This document shows positions 27,559 to 38,500 of a DNA stretch of 64,000 nt, in pieces. Below the pieces are notes generated by a model that saw only the letters and a list, made by a program, of their open reading frames with translations, was not told the DNA's origin and ran no database searches. Source of the stretch: Chrysophaeum taylorii (taxonomy: Eukaryota > Sar > Pelagophyceae > Pelagomonadales > Pelagomonadaceae); contig JAQMWT010000096.1 of the NCBI GenBank assembly GCA_029834535.1, forward strand, positions 62,001-126,000. The letters run 5' to 3'. The position numbers and the translations under genes were made by a program. The stretch's first letter is position 1, and the number at the start of each line of letters is the position of its first letter.

Positions 27559-29125
27559 GATCTCTTCGCTACCCACGGCGCCTTGAAAATTCCCGATTTG
27601 CTCGCTCGCCAAAAGATTGCTTGCCTCCGAGGCGATGGCCTGTTCGGCGCGAGGCGCGAACGTCATATCGTTGCTCTAACTGACGGCGAGGACGAGCCGC
27701 GCCCTTCGAAATTACTTGGGACGCGCTGGTGCAGTGGCTGTCGAATCACGACGCACCGAGCGAGGCCGTGCACACCGACCCGAAAGGCGGGGATTCGGCT
27801 CCGGAGCGCGCAGAGTCTCGTGCTTCTCGTCCGCAGGCGTCGCGCTCTCTCTGACTGCCAGGTCGAATAGCACCAAGAGGCTGGTTGGTGAGCGTCCGTG
27901 ACAAACAACTGCGGGATGACATGCTCCGTCGGAACCAGACGGCATCGCGGGGCGCACTGGACGCCGAATACGCCGACTGCTTTTTTCTGGAAGAAGGCAG
28001 CCCTCGCCTTCGACCGAGAGCCCGGATTGTGCATCCAGATGCAACAAACATCCGCCGGGTGGGACACCTGGACGAGACTTTTCTCGGCAAACTAAACTGC
28101 CTCTCCATCCGTCGGAGCTCATCCTCCTCATCTACAATAGCGGGAACTTCTTGACAGGAAAATCCGATTTGATCCTGTAAATGACACGCCACGCCGATCG
28201 ATAGTTCAGCCGACTGTGACACGCCCAAGTTCGAGCAGCGGAAGTCCTCCAACTAACCACTTGTAAGGAATCGCAGAGTCATGGCAACGCGAACTACCTC
28301 GGCGCAGACTTCCAAGCCAGCCAAGCGGAGCGACAGACATCCTGCGGGGACGAATACAAACACGGTAGAGATGATTGTTGAACGTCGCCAGATACATCCG
28401 ATACATATTATTCGTCGGAAGGCGTACGGCCGCTCTCGGCGAACGTGCTCATCCCAGTCTCTTCGCGGTAAATTGAACGCCTGTGGTCCGGTCGCGCGGC
28501 GCCAGGTCCAACGGGTGCGCCAACAGGTGGGCAAGAGAAAGAAAGACCTTAGTATTTCACAATCTGCGCCATGAGACAGATTTTTTTGTTCAGCCGCTCG
28601 GCCCCGTCATCGCTGCTTGACACAGAGTCAGTCGCCTATCATATTCCACGGTAAAGACTAATAATAGGCTATAGTTTATTAGTTGACGACGACGGCTTAT
28701 TATTGTTAGTTAGTGAGTTAGATATCATTAATAGGGTTTCTTTTTTAGAGCACGGGGAGCTACTGCCCCGCGAAGATTAAGGGGCGAGGGGGAGAGTAGT
28801 AAACTCAAAGGTTGAGGACAGAGCGGGCGCGGAAGGAGGTGCGCATCAGAACGGCCGACCAGAGCGTCGAGCTAAAGGTAGGCGGGATGATAAGTGGAAA
28901 AGGGGCAAAAAAGACGGGGACGCAAGCTGCTTGAGGGGGCGCGGACTTTGGGTTTATTAGGTGTAAACTACTCAAAGGGCAGAGCGGTAAAAGAACAGAG
29001 CGGGCGGAACGGAGAGGTGGGGTGGAAGAGTAAACTCAAAAAGGGGTGAGTGGTTAGCTTTTTGGCCCTTATTAGAAAACGGGCCTCTGAAACTTCGACT
29101 ATCTGCTGACGTCATAAGTTGCGTC
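27559..29125. other. 1.57-kb gene-poor region
   Basis: Overlapping open frames on both strands (for example minus 27746-28252) give no recognisable domains and lack consistent frame. 28560-28790 is AT-rich. 28797-29050 holds short repeats (separate entry). Confidence 0.35.
28797..29050. repeat. Cluster of short interspersed repeats upstream of the FSH hydrolase
   Basis: TAAACTCAAA occurs at 28800-28809 and 29031-29040. CAGAGCGGGCG occurs at 28819-28829 and 28996-29006, with an extra CAGAGCGG at 28980-28987 and GAGGTGGGGTGG between. The CCCGCTCTG complement is found at 8.1-8.2 kb. Confidence 0.5.
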
Positions 29126-29944
29126 ATGACGACGTTGTTCTTCGACGCCTCCAACTACATCGCACGGCTCCTCGGCGGCGGAGGAGTGAAAGAGAACGAA
29201 ACGACGATGTTTCCGGGTATCGAGGAGGCCCTCGACCTCGACGTATATGCGGATATGCTTGATCCCAATTTGGCGATAAAACGGAACGGGCGTCCCCTCC
29301 GGCTGTTGTGCCTCCACGGGCACGGCTCGAACAACGACATCACCGCAATCCAGATGTGCAGCCTGGGGCTCCACTCGCGGTGTTCGGTGGATTTGCTCCA
29401 CGGGGCCCAGCCGTGCGCGCCGCAAGCCTGGACCTTCACGCAGCTGAGCGCGCGGCCGTTTAAGAGTTGGTGGGATATGCGGGGCGGTGGTCTCGAGGCC
29501 GCGCTGCGCCGCGTGCTGCTTGCGGTCGAAGAACATGGCCCCTACGACGGTCTCTACGGCTTTTCCCAGGGCTCGGCGGTGGCCTCGTGGCTCTCGCTGC
29601 CAGGTGTTGCGGAGAGCCTCGGCGCCAAGCGAACTTGGCGCTTTGTTGTGTGTGCTGGTGGCGTTGACATCGGTCTCGACGAGGCAATGGCCCTCCTCGA
29701 CGGGGATCATGGGTCCGACGACAATACAAACGCCCGGAAGACGACGACGTCGAAGAAAATCGACCTCCCCTCGCTCCATATTATTGGACGCAAGGACTCC
29801 TATATCACCCTCAGTCGACGCCTCGTCGCCCTCTACGATAACCCCGTCGTCCTCTCCCACCCCCACGCCCACGAGGTTCCGGTCTCTCTGCGCCGCGACG
29901 CTCCCTTCCAGGCCGCCGTCCACGACTTCCTCAAATCCCACTAG
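29126..29944 (+). CDS. FSH1/OVCA2-family serine hydrolase
   Basis: 272 residues. An alpha/beta-hydrolase of the FSH type: LLCLHGHGSN near residue 60 (beta-strand and oxyanion region), nucleophile elbow GFSQGS with Ser147, acid residue D224 in IIGRKDSY, and the histidine in SHPHAHEVP (H247 or H249). FSH proteins are small esterases of ~210-280 residues acting on acyl esters; the substrate is unknown. The first 55 residues are not part of the fold. No signal or TM is seen, so it is probably cytosolic. Long open frames on the opposite strand are a by-product of codon use. Confidence 0.85.
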   Translation: MTTLFFDASNYIARLLGGGGVKENETTMFPGIEEALDLDVYADMLDPNLAIKRNGRPLRLLCLHGHGSNNDITAIQMCSLGLHSRCSVDLLHGAQPCAPQAWTFTQLSARPFKSWWDMRGGGLEAALRRVLLAVEEHGPYDGLYGFSQGSAVASWLSLPGVAESLGAKRTWRFVVCAGGVDIGLDEAMALLDGDHGSDDNTNARKTTTSKKIDLPSLHIIGRKDSYITLSRRLVALYDNPVVLSHPHAHEVPVSLRRDAPFQAAVHDFLKSH

Positions 29945-30473
29945 CCCTGTACAGTTTTTTTCTGAGGTGAAGCGGAAAATTCTGGCGACTCGATCGGCGG
30001 GTCCGACGTGGCCTTCAACATCGACCGAGCTCACACGGATGCTCCCGTTGCAGTCCAACCCAGGCGCCTACGCACGCCTTCTTGAGGTTGAAGCTCAAAA
30101 TATTTTTCATACGCGAGTAAAGAAGAATCAATAGATTCTGGGAAATCCAAGCAAGATATTATAGGATATGCAGGTGTTTAGGAAATGAGTTCCAAAGTAA
30201 TAAAGGCAACAACAACAACAACAACAACAGGAGATTCTTCTTCGTCGAGTATCAAAAAGTTCAAGGCGAGATAATAGGGGTTTTATATAAGGAGAAATAG
30301 TGCGGGAACGGCGTTATCGCCACAACACCGTCGTCGGCCTTTATGTACACAGCAGGGGGGCACACTTCGTCTCAAGGTCGGCCCCGTCGTCAACGCCCCT
30401 GAGAAGCGCGAGCGCGTCCTTGTCGATGATTATTAGCATCCGCAACACACGTGGATTTGATTAATTAAGCCAT
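29945..30473. other. Gene-free region with (CAA)n
   Basis: A (CAA/ACA)n microsatellite lies at 30207-30228. The rest shows no gene. Confidence 0.4.
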
Positions 30474-31140
30474 ATGGTTGTTCGTCCTGGCTCGCTCCAG
30501 TGGTTCATCTCCCGTCCTTGGGGTTCTTTCTTCGATGTGCTCGACGGCAACTCGGAGGCCGCCCTCTTTACGCTGGCTGAGAAGAGCAGCACAACGCTAT
30601 TCCACCTCGACAAAAGCTCGAAACACTTTGACGAGGTGGGCGTCGACGAGCTTGTCAACAATTTCGCGAGCTGGTGCTGATGATGGTGCCCTCGGATGGC
30701 TACGATCCCAAGATGGCGACGACAACGTCCGGTTGCCGCCGAGTGGTATAGGGCCGGGGGAACGAGGAGGAGCTGAAGGATTTTTTCGGCATTTTCGAGT
30801 GGATCGACTGGCTCCTCTCCTTCTACGGGCATCTCCGGGATAATGTGTGAATTTTGGGTTGCCGCTCAGGCCGGCCATCTAGAATTCCTCTAGTGGGCCT
30901 GCGATCACGGGTACCGGTGGGATACGTGCTCCGAAGCATCTAGCGGCGGCCATCTATCGAGAGGGCGCGTGCCAGTCCGTAGGACGACGAGAGTGCTCCA
31001 TCGCAGCTCGCAGCGACCACGGTCCTCGAGCGGGCGCGTGCCGAACGGCGTCCGTGTGATAAACGGACGTGTTCCGAAGCAGCTAGCGGCGGCCATCTCG
31101 AGGTTCTCGCGTGAGCGCGCCCCAACGAGTGTCGTCGGGA
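30474..31140 (+). pseudogene. Ankyrin-repeat protein remnant
   Basis: A first frame (30474-30680) reads as an acidic helical stretch ending NNFASWC and a stop. After frame changes the text includes FFGIFEWIDWLLSFYGHL, then FWVAAQAGHLEFL-stop-WACDHGYRWDTCSEA, and at 31068-31110 EAASGGHLEVLA-stop-AR. These are the AA-x-x-GHLEVLxWA repeats also seen at 17.2-17.6 kb, here with at least two stops and frameshifts. The gene is dead. Confidence 0.5.
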
Positions 31141-31182
31141 CTCAGTAAAGTGCCTCAGCGCAGTTGGCTGCGGCCATCTTGA

Positions 31183-31206
31183 GGTCGGTCGGTCGGTCGG
31201 TCGGTC
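31183..31206. repeat. (GGTC)6 microsatellite
   Basis: Six uninterrupted GGTC units within the end of the ankyrin remnant. Confidence 0.9.
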
Positions 31207-31646
31207 CCTAAGTGGGAGGATGCCAACGGACGTCCGTGAACCCTGAGGATGTGCAGCTCCTACCTATATCCCCGCAGTCACCTCGAGCCTCGTCTTCTGG
31301 CTCGAGTGGGCAAGCGAAAACGGCCCGGCACGTTACCCCTGGAGGTTGAGGTGAGACGACTTCCTTTTAAAATGCCTCCTAGACCGTACAAGTTCGCTGC
31401 ATCTACCGACACCAATGCCTTGGGCCGGGCACGGTGGTTCCTCACTGGCCTGAGCCACGTCGTCGCCTCGGGCAGCCAGGCCGCCCAGCAGGACGCTACA
31501 CTCCGTCGCACATAGTCTGTCCGGCAGCAGGACGCGTACGCCCTGCAGGCTTGGCGATTGATTACCCCGATTGGGCTCGGGATACCCCACACCCGCCTTC
31601 CATGCACCGCCACCCATCATCTGCGTCAATTTCCCCCCCAAAACCC
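31207..31646. other. No supported gene
   Basis: Short frames on both strands (31249-31515 plus, 31278-31641 minus) have no recognisable domain. Confidence 0.3.
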
Positions 31647-31903
31647 AGGGTCGGATAAGAAAGTTCGTTCGAGCCGTTAACTATGTTTCAGTTTGTACTA
31701 AGACATACTCAACGGATCGCTGAGCTATGTTCATTTGTACTCAAGCAGTATGTGCCGCCACGCCGCGAGATCGTCGCGATGGAACTAGTCCCCATAGTGA
31801 AGTCGGCATCCTTTCGTCCCCTCACGCAAAAAAAGGAAAAAGCCCACGCGTTGTAGGACCCGTCGTTGCGGCGCGGGCTAGTCTCGTTTTCTTATCCGAC
31901 CCT
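31647..31903. mobile_element. MITE-like element with 16-bp perfect terminal inverted repeats
   Basis: AGGGTCGGATAAGAAA at 31647-31662 is the exact reverse complement of 31888-31903, bounding 257 bp. Inside, a ~45-bp direct repeat begins at 31681 and 31725 (CTATGTT(T)CA...TTTGTACT). No ORF for a transposase. No unambiguous target-site duplication is visible, so the exact ends may extend or shift. The element sits ~120 bp before the EFHB-like gene. Confidence 0.6.
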
Positions 31904-32024
31904 ACTGGCAAACCCCTTCTCGCTTTTTATTAGCCAACTTTTATAAAGCCCTGAACGGGATGGGATACCCCTCCGCCTTTCCAAAAGTGTCGACCTTCAA
32001 AAACCGTAGACCGTTTAAAAGAAG

Positions 32025-33167
32025 ATGGAGGCGCCAACAGCCGGCGTCCGTACAAGGGTCGGCACCGAGACGACGTCGGTGTGCCTGCGGCTCGAGGAGC
32101 GGCCACCAACGCCGCCGCACGTGCGGCGGTGGCGCAAGTCCCAGTTCCGCGAGCCCGGAAAACGCGTGGTGCACCCTGGCAGCCAGCTAGATCGCATCGA
32201 GGCGCGCTTGTTTGGGCGGGTCAAGGTAGCCTCGGACCACGTCGAGGACGTCTGGGGGCACAGGTCCGACGAGCGAGGCGAGGAGATATACGCTTCGCGG
32301 AAGCGCGAGCCCCTCGGCCGTTCGTCGGTTCGCGGCGACGACGACGTGCCTTCAAACGCGGTCTTTGGCCGACGCTCGGCGAACCCGGCAGAGGACGCTA
32401 AGAGTCTCGTGTGTCCTCCTCATGTCGAGGAGACCCACAAAGATCTCTACAAAATCTCTCACGGAGCCTCGGACCCGGGAGAGCAACGGCGACGACGGTA
32501 CGCGTGGAACGTCGATCCGTCGTCGCACCGGTTTGGCGCCGGCGTCGGCTCCCACGTCGCTCTCAACGGATCCTCGAGCCAGGTCGCTGCTGCGCTCCGC
32601 CTAAACGATCCACCGCGTCTCGAGGCGACGGCGATTTCGAGTCGCCGCGTCGACGTCGTGGGACGGCCCCGGGACCTCGGGGTCTCGAACAAGCCGCCCG
32701 GTCGCGTCTACGGCAAGAAGTCAATCCGCGGGGAAAGCGACTGGGATGCGCGTCAATGCATCCAGGGCGCTGCCCCCCAGACACGTGATGATGATGATGA
32801 TGATCTGGGCACGTCGCTGACCCCAGGCTACCGCAACTTTCCCACCTCGCGACCCTTTGGCATACCCTCGGTTCGCTCCGACGTTCCAAAATACGCGCGC
32901 CGCTCAATCGCCGATTCGCAAAACTACGGCGACGACCCTTCCGCCGGCACCTTGATCTACCCGACCGCGCTTCCCTGTTGCGACCACCTCACCAAACCCC
33001 GGCCCAAATCCGAACTCAGAGAGATCCTGCGGAAGGCCATCGACCCCGCCGCGTGGACCGACGGCGACTTCGACGCCGCATTCGATCGCGCCGCCGCCGC
33101 AAATGATGGCCAAGTCAATCTCCGCGATCTCCATCAGGCCCTCATCCACCTCCGCACCGCCAACTAG
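32025..33167 (+). CDS. EFHB/CFAP21-like ciliary EF-hand protein
   Basis: 380 residues from the ATG at 32025. The diagnostic stretch is at ~275-315: FPTSRPFGIPSVRSDVPKY, then SIADSQNYGDDP. It aligns in my reading with EFHB, where FGxPSIRTDxPAP and the NYGDE segment are conserved. KPRPKSELREIL follows, as in the family. Residues ~345-375 (WTDGDFDAAFDRAAAAND then GQVNLRDLHQAL) look like one C-terminal EF-hand, lacking some canonical Ca-ligands. EFHB is a microtubule inner protein of ciliary doublets, so the host should build cilia. The N-terminal ~130 residues are basic and poorly conserved. A poly-Asp tract is encoded near 32787. Confidence 0.7.
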   Translation: MEAPTAGVRTRVGTETTSVCLRLEERPPTPPHVRRWRKSQFREPGKRVVHPGSQLDRIEARLFGRVKVASDHVEDVWGHRSDERGEEIYASRKREPLGRSSVRGDDDVPSNAVFGRRSANPAEDAKSLVCPPHVEETHKDLYKISHGASDPGEQRRRRYAWNVDPSSHRFGAGVGSHVALNGSSSQVAAALRLNDPPRLEATAISSRRVDVVGRPRDLGVSNKPPGRVYGKKSIRGESDWDARQCIQGAAPQTRDDDDDDLGTSLTPGYRNFPTSRPFGIPSVRSDVPKYARRSIADSQNYGDDPSAGTLIYPTALPCCDHLTKPRPKSELREILRKAIDPAAWTDGDFDAAFDRAAAANDGQVNLRDLHQALIHLRTAN

Positions 33168-35553
33168 ACTTGGGACGCCCCTTTGAATGATGAAATGGGG
33201 GTCCATTCTGCGCGGGGCTCCTCTCAATTCTTCAACATCGAAATCGACAGGGGGGTGGGGGCTCCTCGCCCTGGAGCCTTCGTGATGGTACGACCACGAA
33301 CCTTCGTGTCGGACGGGCCCACACGATGATGATTATTGGCGCATACGATATAAATTTTTTTCCGCATTCTTTTTTCGTAGATTACATTTTCGGGGTCGAT
33401 CCGGAGCGAGCGTGGGGGCCACCATCTCATCGTGCATGTCTGCAAGGGACCTCGCACCATCACCGATTGGCCCGCTTTCGTCGCGCCTTATGTGCTGTCA
33501 TTCTGCCACAAACGGAAGTTCATTCCTTCCTTCCTTCCTTCCTTCCTTCCTTCCTGGCGCGCCAGTTTGTTTCTCCGTTCGTGCTTGGTCTGAATCGCCA
33601 GCCTATGCTTCCGAGTGATTACACGTTGATAAGCGCAACTGATCGTATTCTGCCTCGATCTCGAGCGGACGTTCTCGCAGCAGAACAAAAGCTAGACTTT
33701 CAGTACTACTCTCGTGTTGTCGCCGACGCTCGCGCCATATAGCTTAAACCAAACAAACGCGTGCTTGCTTATGACGCCGCCGGATGTTGACGTTGCGTAC
33801 GCTGTCGGTTCACGCGTGCTACTCTACATTCCCCTAAGGCCCTGAATGAATAGCGCGGGCCTTTCGTTATTATTCGGCAGCTTTCTTCCCGTTTCTTATC
33901 GTATGGAGTCTCTTCAAGACCCGCCCTGTGTCGGTATTTTCAGCAGAAAACATGCCTTTCGATGCCTCCGATTTTGGATCGCGCTTTTGGACGCGTCTTT
34001 TCGCGATCGCTTTGAACGAGGTAAGTTCGTTGTATATTTCGTATTCGTATTAGCACGCATGATCTCGAGTGGCGCGTAAGAAAACTTATGTGGCCAAACT
34101 CTATTCTTCCCTTCGATGGCGTCCTGAAGCATGCGCACGAGCGTTCCTTGAGAATGGACAACGTCGAGCGGATCTGCCTACATCGACAAATTAATAATAA
34201 CGGAATATCATCGGCGCCCAAGATTTCCTCTCGCTTGGGAGGTTCAAGCGCGGCTGCTCGTGTGTCGGATTGCGACGCGTCTGAGTTGCCCCTAAGACGC
34301 ACAATTTATTTGGAGTGCGAGGTTGCCAGGTGAAAAGAAGCCGATCGAGCCGCGGCGGCACTGGCAATGACGAAGGCCTGATTGTTCTCTTTGCGTCGCC
34401 GGCTGCAGCGCTCCGAGCGCCGGGCACGTGCCGTCGTCCCAAACAGCGCACGCAGCTCTTATCCCGCACAAGTTGCGGCGTAACTAAAGGCAGACCAATC
34501 GCAACTTTGCTTTTGAAAAGCCGGCGGAAGCTGCGGCGATCACACGCAAGGCCGAAAATGACGCCGCAAAGCGCGATGCCTTGATGGTCGAAGAAGCATC
34601 GCACGAGAACGAGGAGCGCCGACCTGCCCTAGGTGGCGAGACGCAGCACTTTGACGGCGAAAAAAACGCAGAGATTGCGAATTCGCGTGTCAGAAACGCG
34701 AGCGCGATAGAGCTATATTTGTGCGCGAGATTGGTGCGAAGGGTCGTCCGAGAAGCAACAATCGAGCTCCTCGAAGAATAGCACGAGAACGCTCGCGAAG
34801 TAATTTGCTTTTTTTTTAACTCGTTGGTGCACGATGCGCAAGACCGCGGCCTTCCAGCTACGACAAGATCGCTCGGGTGCGTGCGAAAGCACTCGCACGC
34901 AGATTTGCCAGACCGCCGGCGGTGCCTTCTTGAGCGAGCGTACACAGCGGTATCATGTATTTGATTTGGAGCCGGGTGTTGACCGCCGGACAGACTCCGC
35001 TGATTACTGATATTATGTCAGTCTGATAAGCTTCGCGCCCAAGACTAGCACAAATCAAAGCGCCGCGACATCCCAAAGTCGAAAGAAAAGACGGCACTAC
35101 GACACAAAATGCAGACAGACCAAGCCAACTCGCGGTTCAGCATTATAGCGCCATTCTGGCTCACCTCATCTAGTCATCTCAGTCACCGTCACCACTAGTC
35201 GCAGCGGACTGTGATACGTAGGCAAAAAAGTCCACGAAGTTGAACCAAGCAAGACGATACCTATCGACGTGAACCCGAATTTCGTCCTAATCCCAATTCA
35301 CAAGAAGCCTTTCTGTCACAGGTAACTGCAGCACTCAGCAACGAGCGCTCTTTTTTTTCCATGCACATTCTTCGGGCTCAGTTCATTGAGAATATGGAGG
35401 CACTGACCAGTCCGGTAATTACTCAACTGGAGGAAAAAAAAAACGCGCTATCAGAGAACCTCCGAGATAACCGCGACACTGCTCCGGCTCGTCGTTCATC
35501 TTCCGTCAACGCATTCTCAGGCGAGGGTTACTTACACCCAAGACAACAGCAAC
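33168..35553. other. 2.4-kb region without a supported gene
   Basis: From ~33.3 kb composition becomes more AT-rich. (TTCC)8 lies at 33523-33554. A charged, helical open frame (about 34497-34781, EKPAEAAAITRKAEND...) is the only coding-like text and lacks a domain. Short frames at 35361-35561 may belong to the gag end of the eroded Copia copy that follows. Confidence 0.35.
33523..33554. repeat. (TTCC)8 microsatellite
   Basis: Eight uninterrupted TTCC units. Confidence 0.9.
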
Positions 35554-38500
35554 ATGTCTAAACTAGACACGCGTCACAACCACCCTGGCCTTCTACGTCT
35601 ACCAGTGTACGAACGAAAATGCCATTGGGTCGCACTTGGTACTCTCTTCTACTTTGGTGTCTACGAATCTTATTTGGCCAAGGACTCTCATCTCGTGGAG
35701 CTGCAGTTTTTCACCTACTCCAGGCGCATCATCACTAGGCCAGCTCGCCGTCCTGTAATCCCTTCAAAAAAATCCGCGGCCACATCTGACACGGGCGCCA
35801 CGTTCTGCCACAATTCGTCTCAGCACGTCATAGCAGGACACACGTAGAAGTCCCCAAACCGGCGAAGTTTACATAGGGCTCAACTCGACCAATCAACGCG
35901 CGTTGCCCTGACTCTCGTAGTCGTTGCTTTCGCTCGCAGACCGAACGAACGAACGCAGGGCTCGTCTATCTCACTCCAGTCTCCTCATGGACAAGTTTCC
36001 TGATGACCTGTTTTTGCTGTCGTCAACCACCGGCCGGCCATTGTGTTCAACATATTGATGCTCCACGTCCAAACGCTCCTTATGGAGGAACCCATTGCAC
36101 GTCAAAACATAACGCTCTTCCACTTTATCAACGGTTCGAAGTCACTTGCGCGGTCTTTACGTGCAACAAGTCATCCATGGCCTAATCCAAGTGCCGTTTA
36201 AGTCGGTCATCAGAGTTCCAATACGTGACCATTGATCACAGATGAGATATCTTTCTTCTCTCGTGATCTCGCTCGAATCCATGGCGTAGACTCGAAACAT
36301 TTTCGGAAGTCATACCTTTCTGGCTTTCCATCTTCCTTCCTGATAGTACAGGACTTTTGTACTGCTCGATGTCGTCGGCCGGAAACATCATCAGCAATCT
36401 TTCAATCTGGTACATGGCAATCATATGTGCCGGCATCTCCACCGAAGGTTCAGCGCTCTACGAAAACACTAACGGCCACGTTCACGGCAATTTTTTGCGT
36501 GGTGCAAGTGCGTGAGAACCAGAAGCTTTTGCTCACGCTGTCTCGAGAGCAATCTGCTTGCGACATCATCACAAAATCCCGCAAAGGCAGGCTAGCTCAA
36601 TGTTATAGCTGATGTCATCATTGATGTCGTCCGAAACGAATGCACCACGGAGACCGCGCTTAATGATCTCATCGACTATCCAGGCGCTCAATGTGCCTGG
36701 ATAATTCGATCCGATTAGCGTTTCCGGATCACCAAAGCCCTGCAATCCTGACACATCCTTGGAAAGCTTCACCCCATCTTCTCCGGAAAACCGTCAGCAC
36801 CATCAAGAGGTCATCACCATTTTCCAACGTTTCGGTTTCTATTCTGCCGCAACAAGTTGTGATGCAGCCTCAATCCCTGAGATTCTACATGAAAGATACG
36901 GTGGTTCGCCATACACAGCATATCTACACTGCCTTTCCGCGACATACCTCCTTTGTTTGGCATTTCGTTTTCGATAACGCCCATGCAGTTATTCTTCATG
37001 GCTGACGACCCTGTGTCTCCACAGCTTGTTGTTCCCTGCCCAGGCCCCCCCTTGCACGACGCCATTTACCGCGAATGTCGACTTTTCTCCGAGCGGGCGC
37101 GATTTCTTTGACGCTCAGTGAGCCCATCGGGACTACTCACCTGGCTATGTGGTCCCTCCACACCCAGTCATATTATTGCTCAATTCGTTTATCGGCTGCA
37201 AAGTCGCTCGTTAGTCGCTGATGACAGGGGTCGGAAAATTGCTTCGCGCTGAAATCAGTGCAATATCATTGATGCTTTGCGTCGTGACAACTCTAACAAC
37301 ATGCTCGGATGAGCCCCCGATCTGTGTTCTCAGACTGATATCACGAAATCGTCGTGTCGACGCTCTCACGCTGCACTTAAGGCATGATCACTACTATGAG
37401 AGGCATTTTTCGGCGATGGTATTCATTCCGGACTTTTTATTGTCCACTCGCTACACGAGAGACTCTGCGTGGCTTCTTCGGAATACGCCAGCCTCAAACC
37501 TCAAGCCGTCATGTCCCTCGGATTCTTTTGAGCAGGTCGACTGACACTTATTCCACCTAATGCATCAACAAGTCGACACACCTAAGGCACCAAAGGCAAG
37601 ACAACATTGCTATATGGTCATCATGCCCAGATGTCATGAAACACCAAAAAAAAATGATCACTCCACTGGCCTGGAATCCGTACCGTCCAGAGACCTCAAA
37701 CCTCTCACTTGACGTGAGAGTGCGCGTCGCTCAACTCATAAAAAATGCACAGAAAGGTGACTTATTCACGCGCAACCATGCGACTAAGTCGGTCACTTTT
37801 AGGCCGTAACGACCCGCGTAGTACCTTATACTCCCAAGTGAAGATGTCCTGAGCACATCGTGATGGTCTTTGGGTGCACTCACGCTGCAAATTCGTACAG
37901 GTTGTCTTAACCTACTTTCCCAATGGACTTTTGCGAAAGTTAACATCGGATGCCTAGTACTCGGGCGCAAAGTACTTGGTACTGATGCGCATGATTAAAG
38001 ATGGACGCTATCGATACATTACCCCGGACAACGCCGCGTGACTCTGTGCGGTCGATGAAGTTTCTCTATAAAACCGCTGGCGGCGGCGCTTGGGTCCTCT
38101 CAGACATTCAAAGAGGAATCCTCCATAGTCGCTCCTCGCCAGCTACTAGCACTTCACCTCACATGTAATCACGCATATGCTAAACGCCTAGTGTCATGTG
38201 ATCTTACTGGCCACATCGTATGACTAGTCTGAATTGAAAGCCATCTGTGATTTTGAAAATCGGTGAACGCTCTTCGACGTTGCACGGGACTGTGCTGACC
38301 AAATCCTCATTGCTCTCTAAGATCCTGTGAGTCATACAGCTATCGGAACAATCTCAAGTTCTTCAACAAACACCGCCCAAGTGGAAGTCCGACTTCAAGA
38401 ATAAGACGATTCGCTTCGCTATCGATGCGGCGTAGTCCAACGATACCGGCAGCATTCCGAAATCTGAATGGCCGCCGGAGCTGCCTCCATCACTGTCTTC

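Noticed and set aside
29099-30058. 319-codon minus-strand frame opposite the FSH hydrolase
   Set aside because: Plus strand has intact catalytic triad and family motifs; antisense openness follows from GC-rich codon use.
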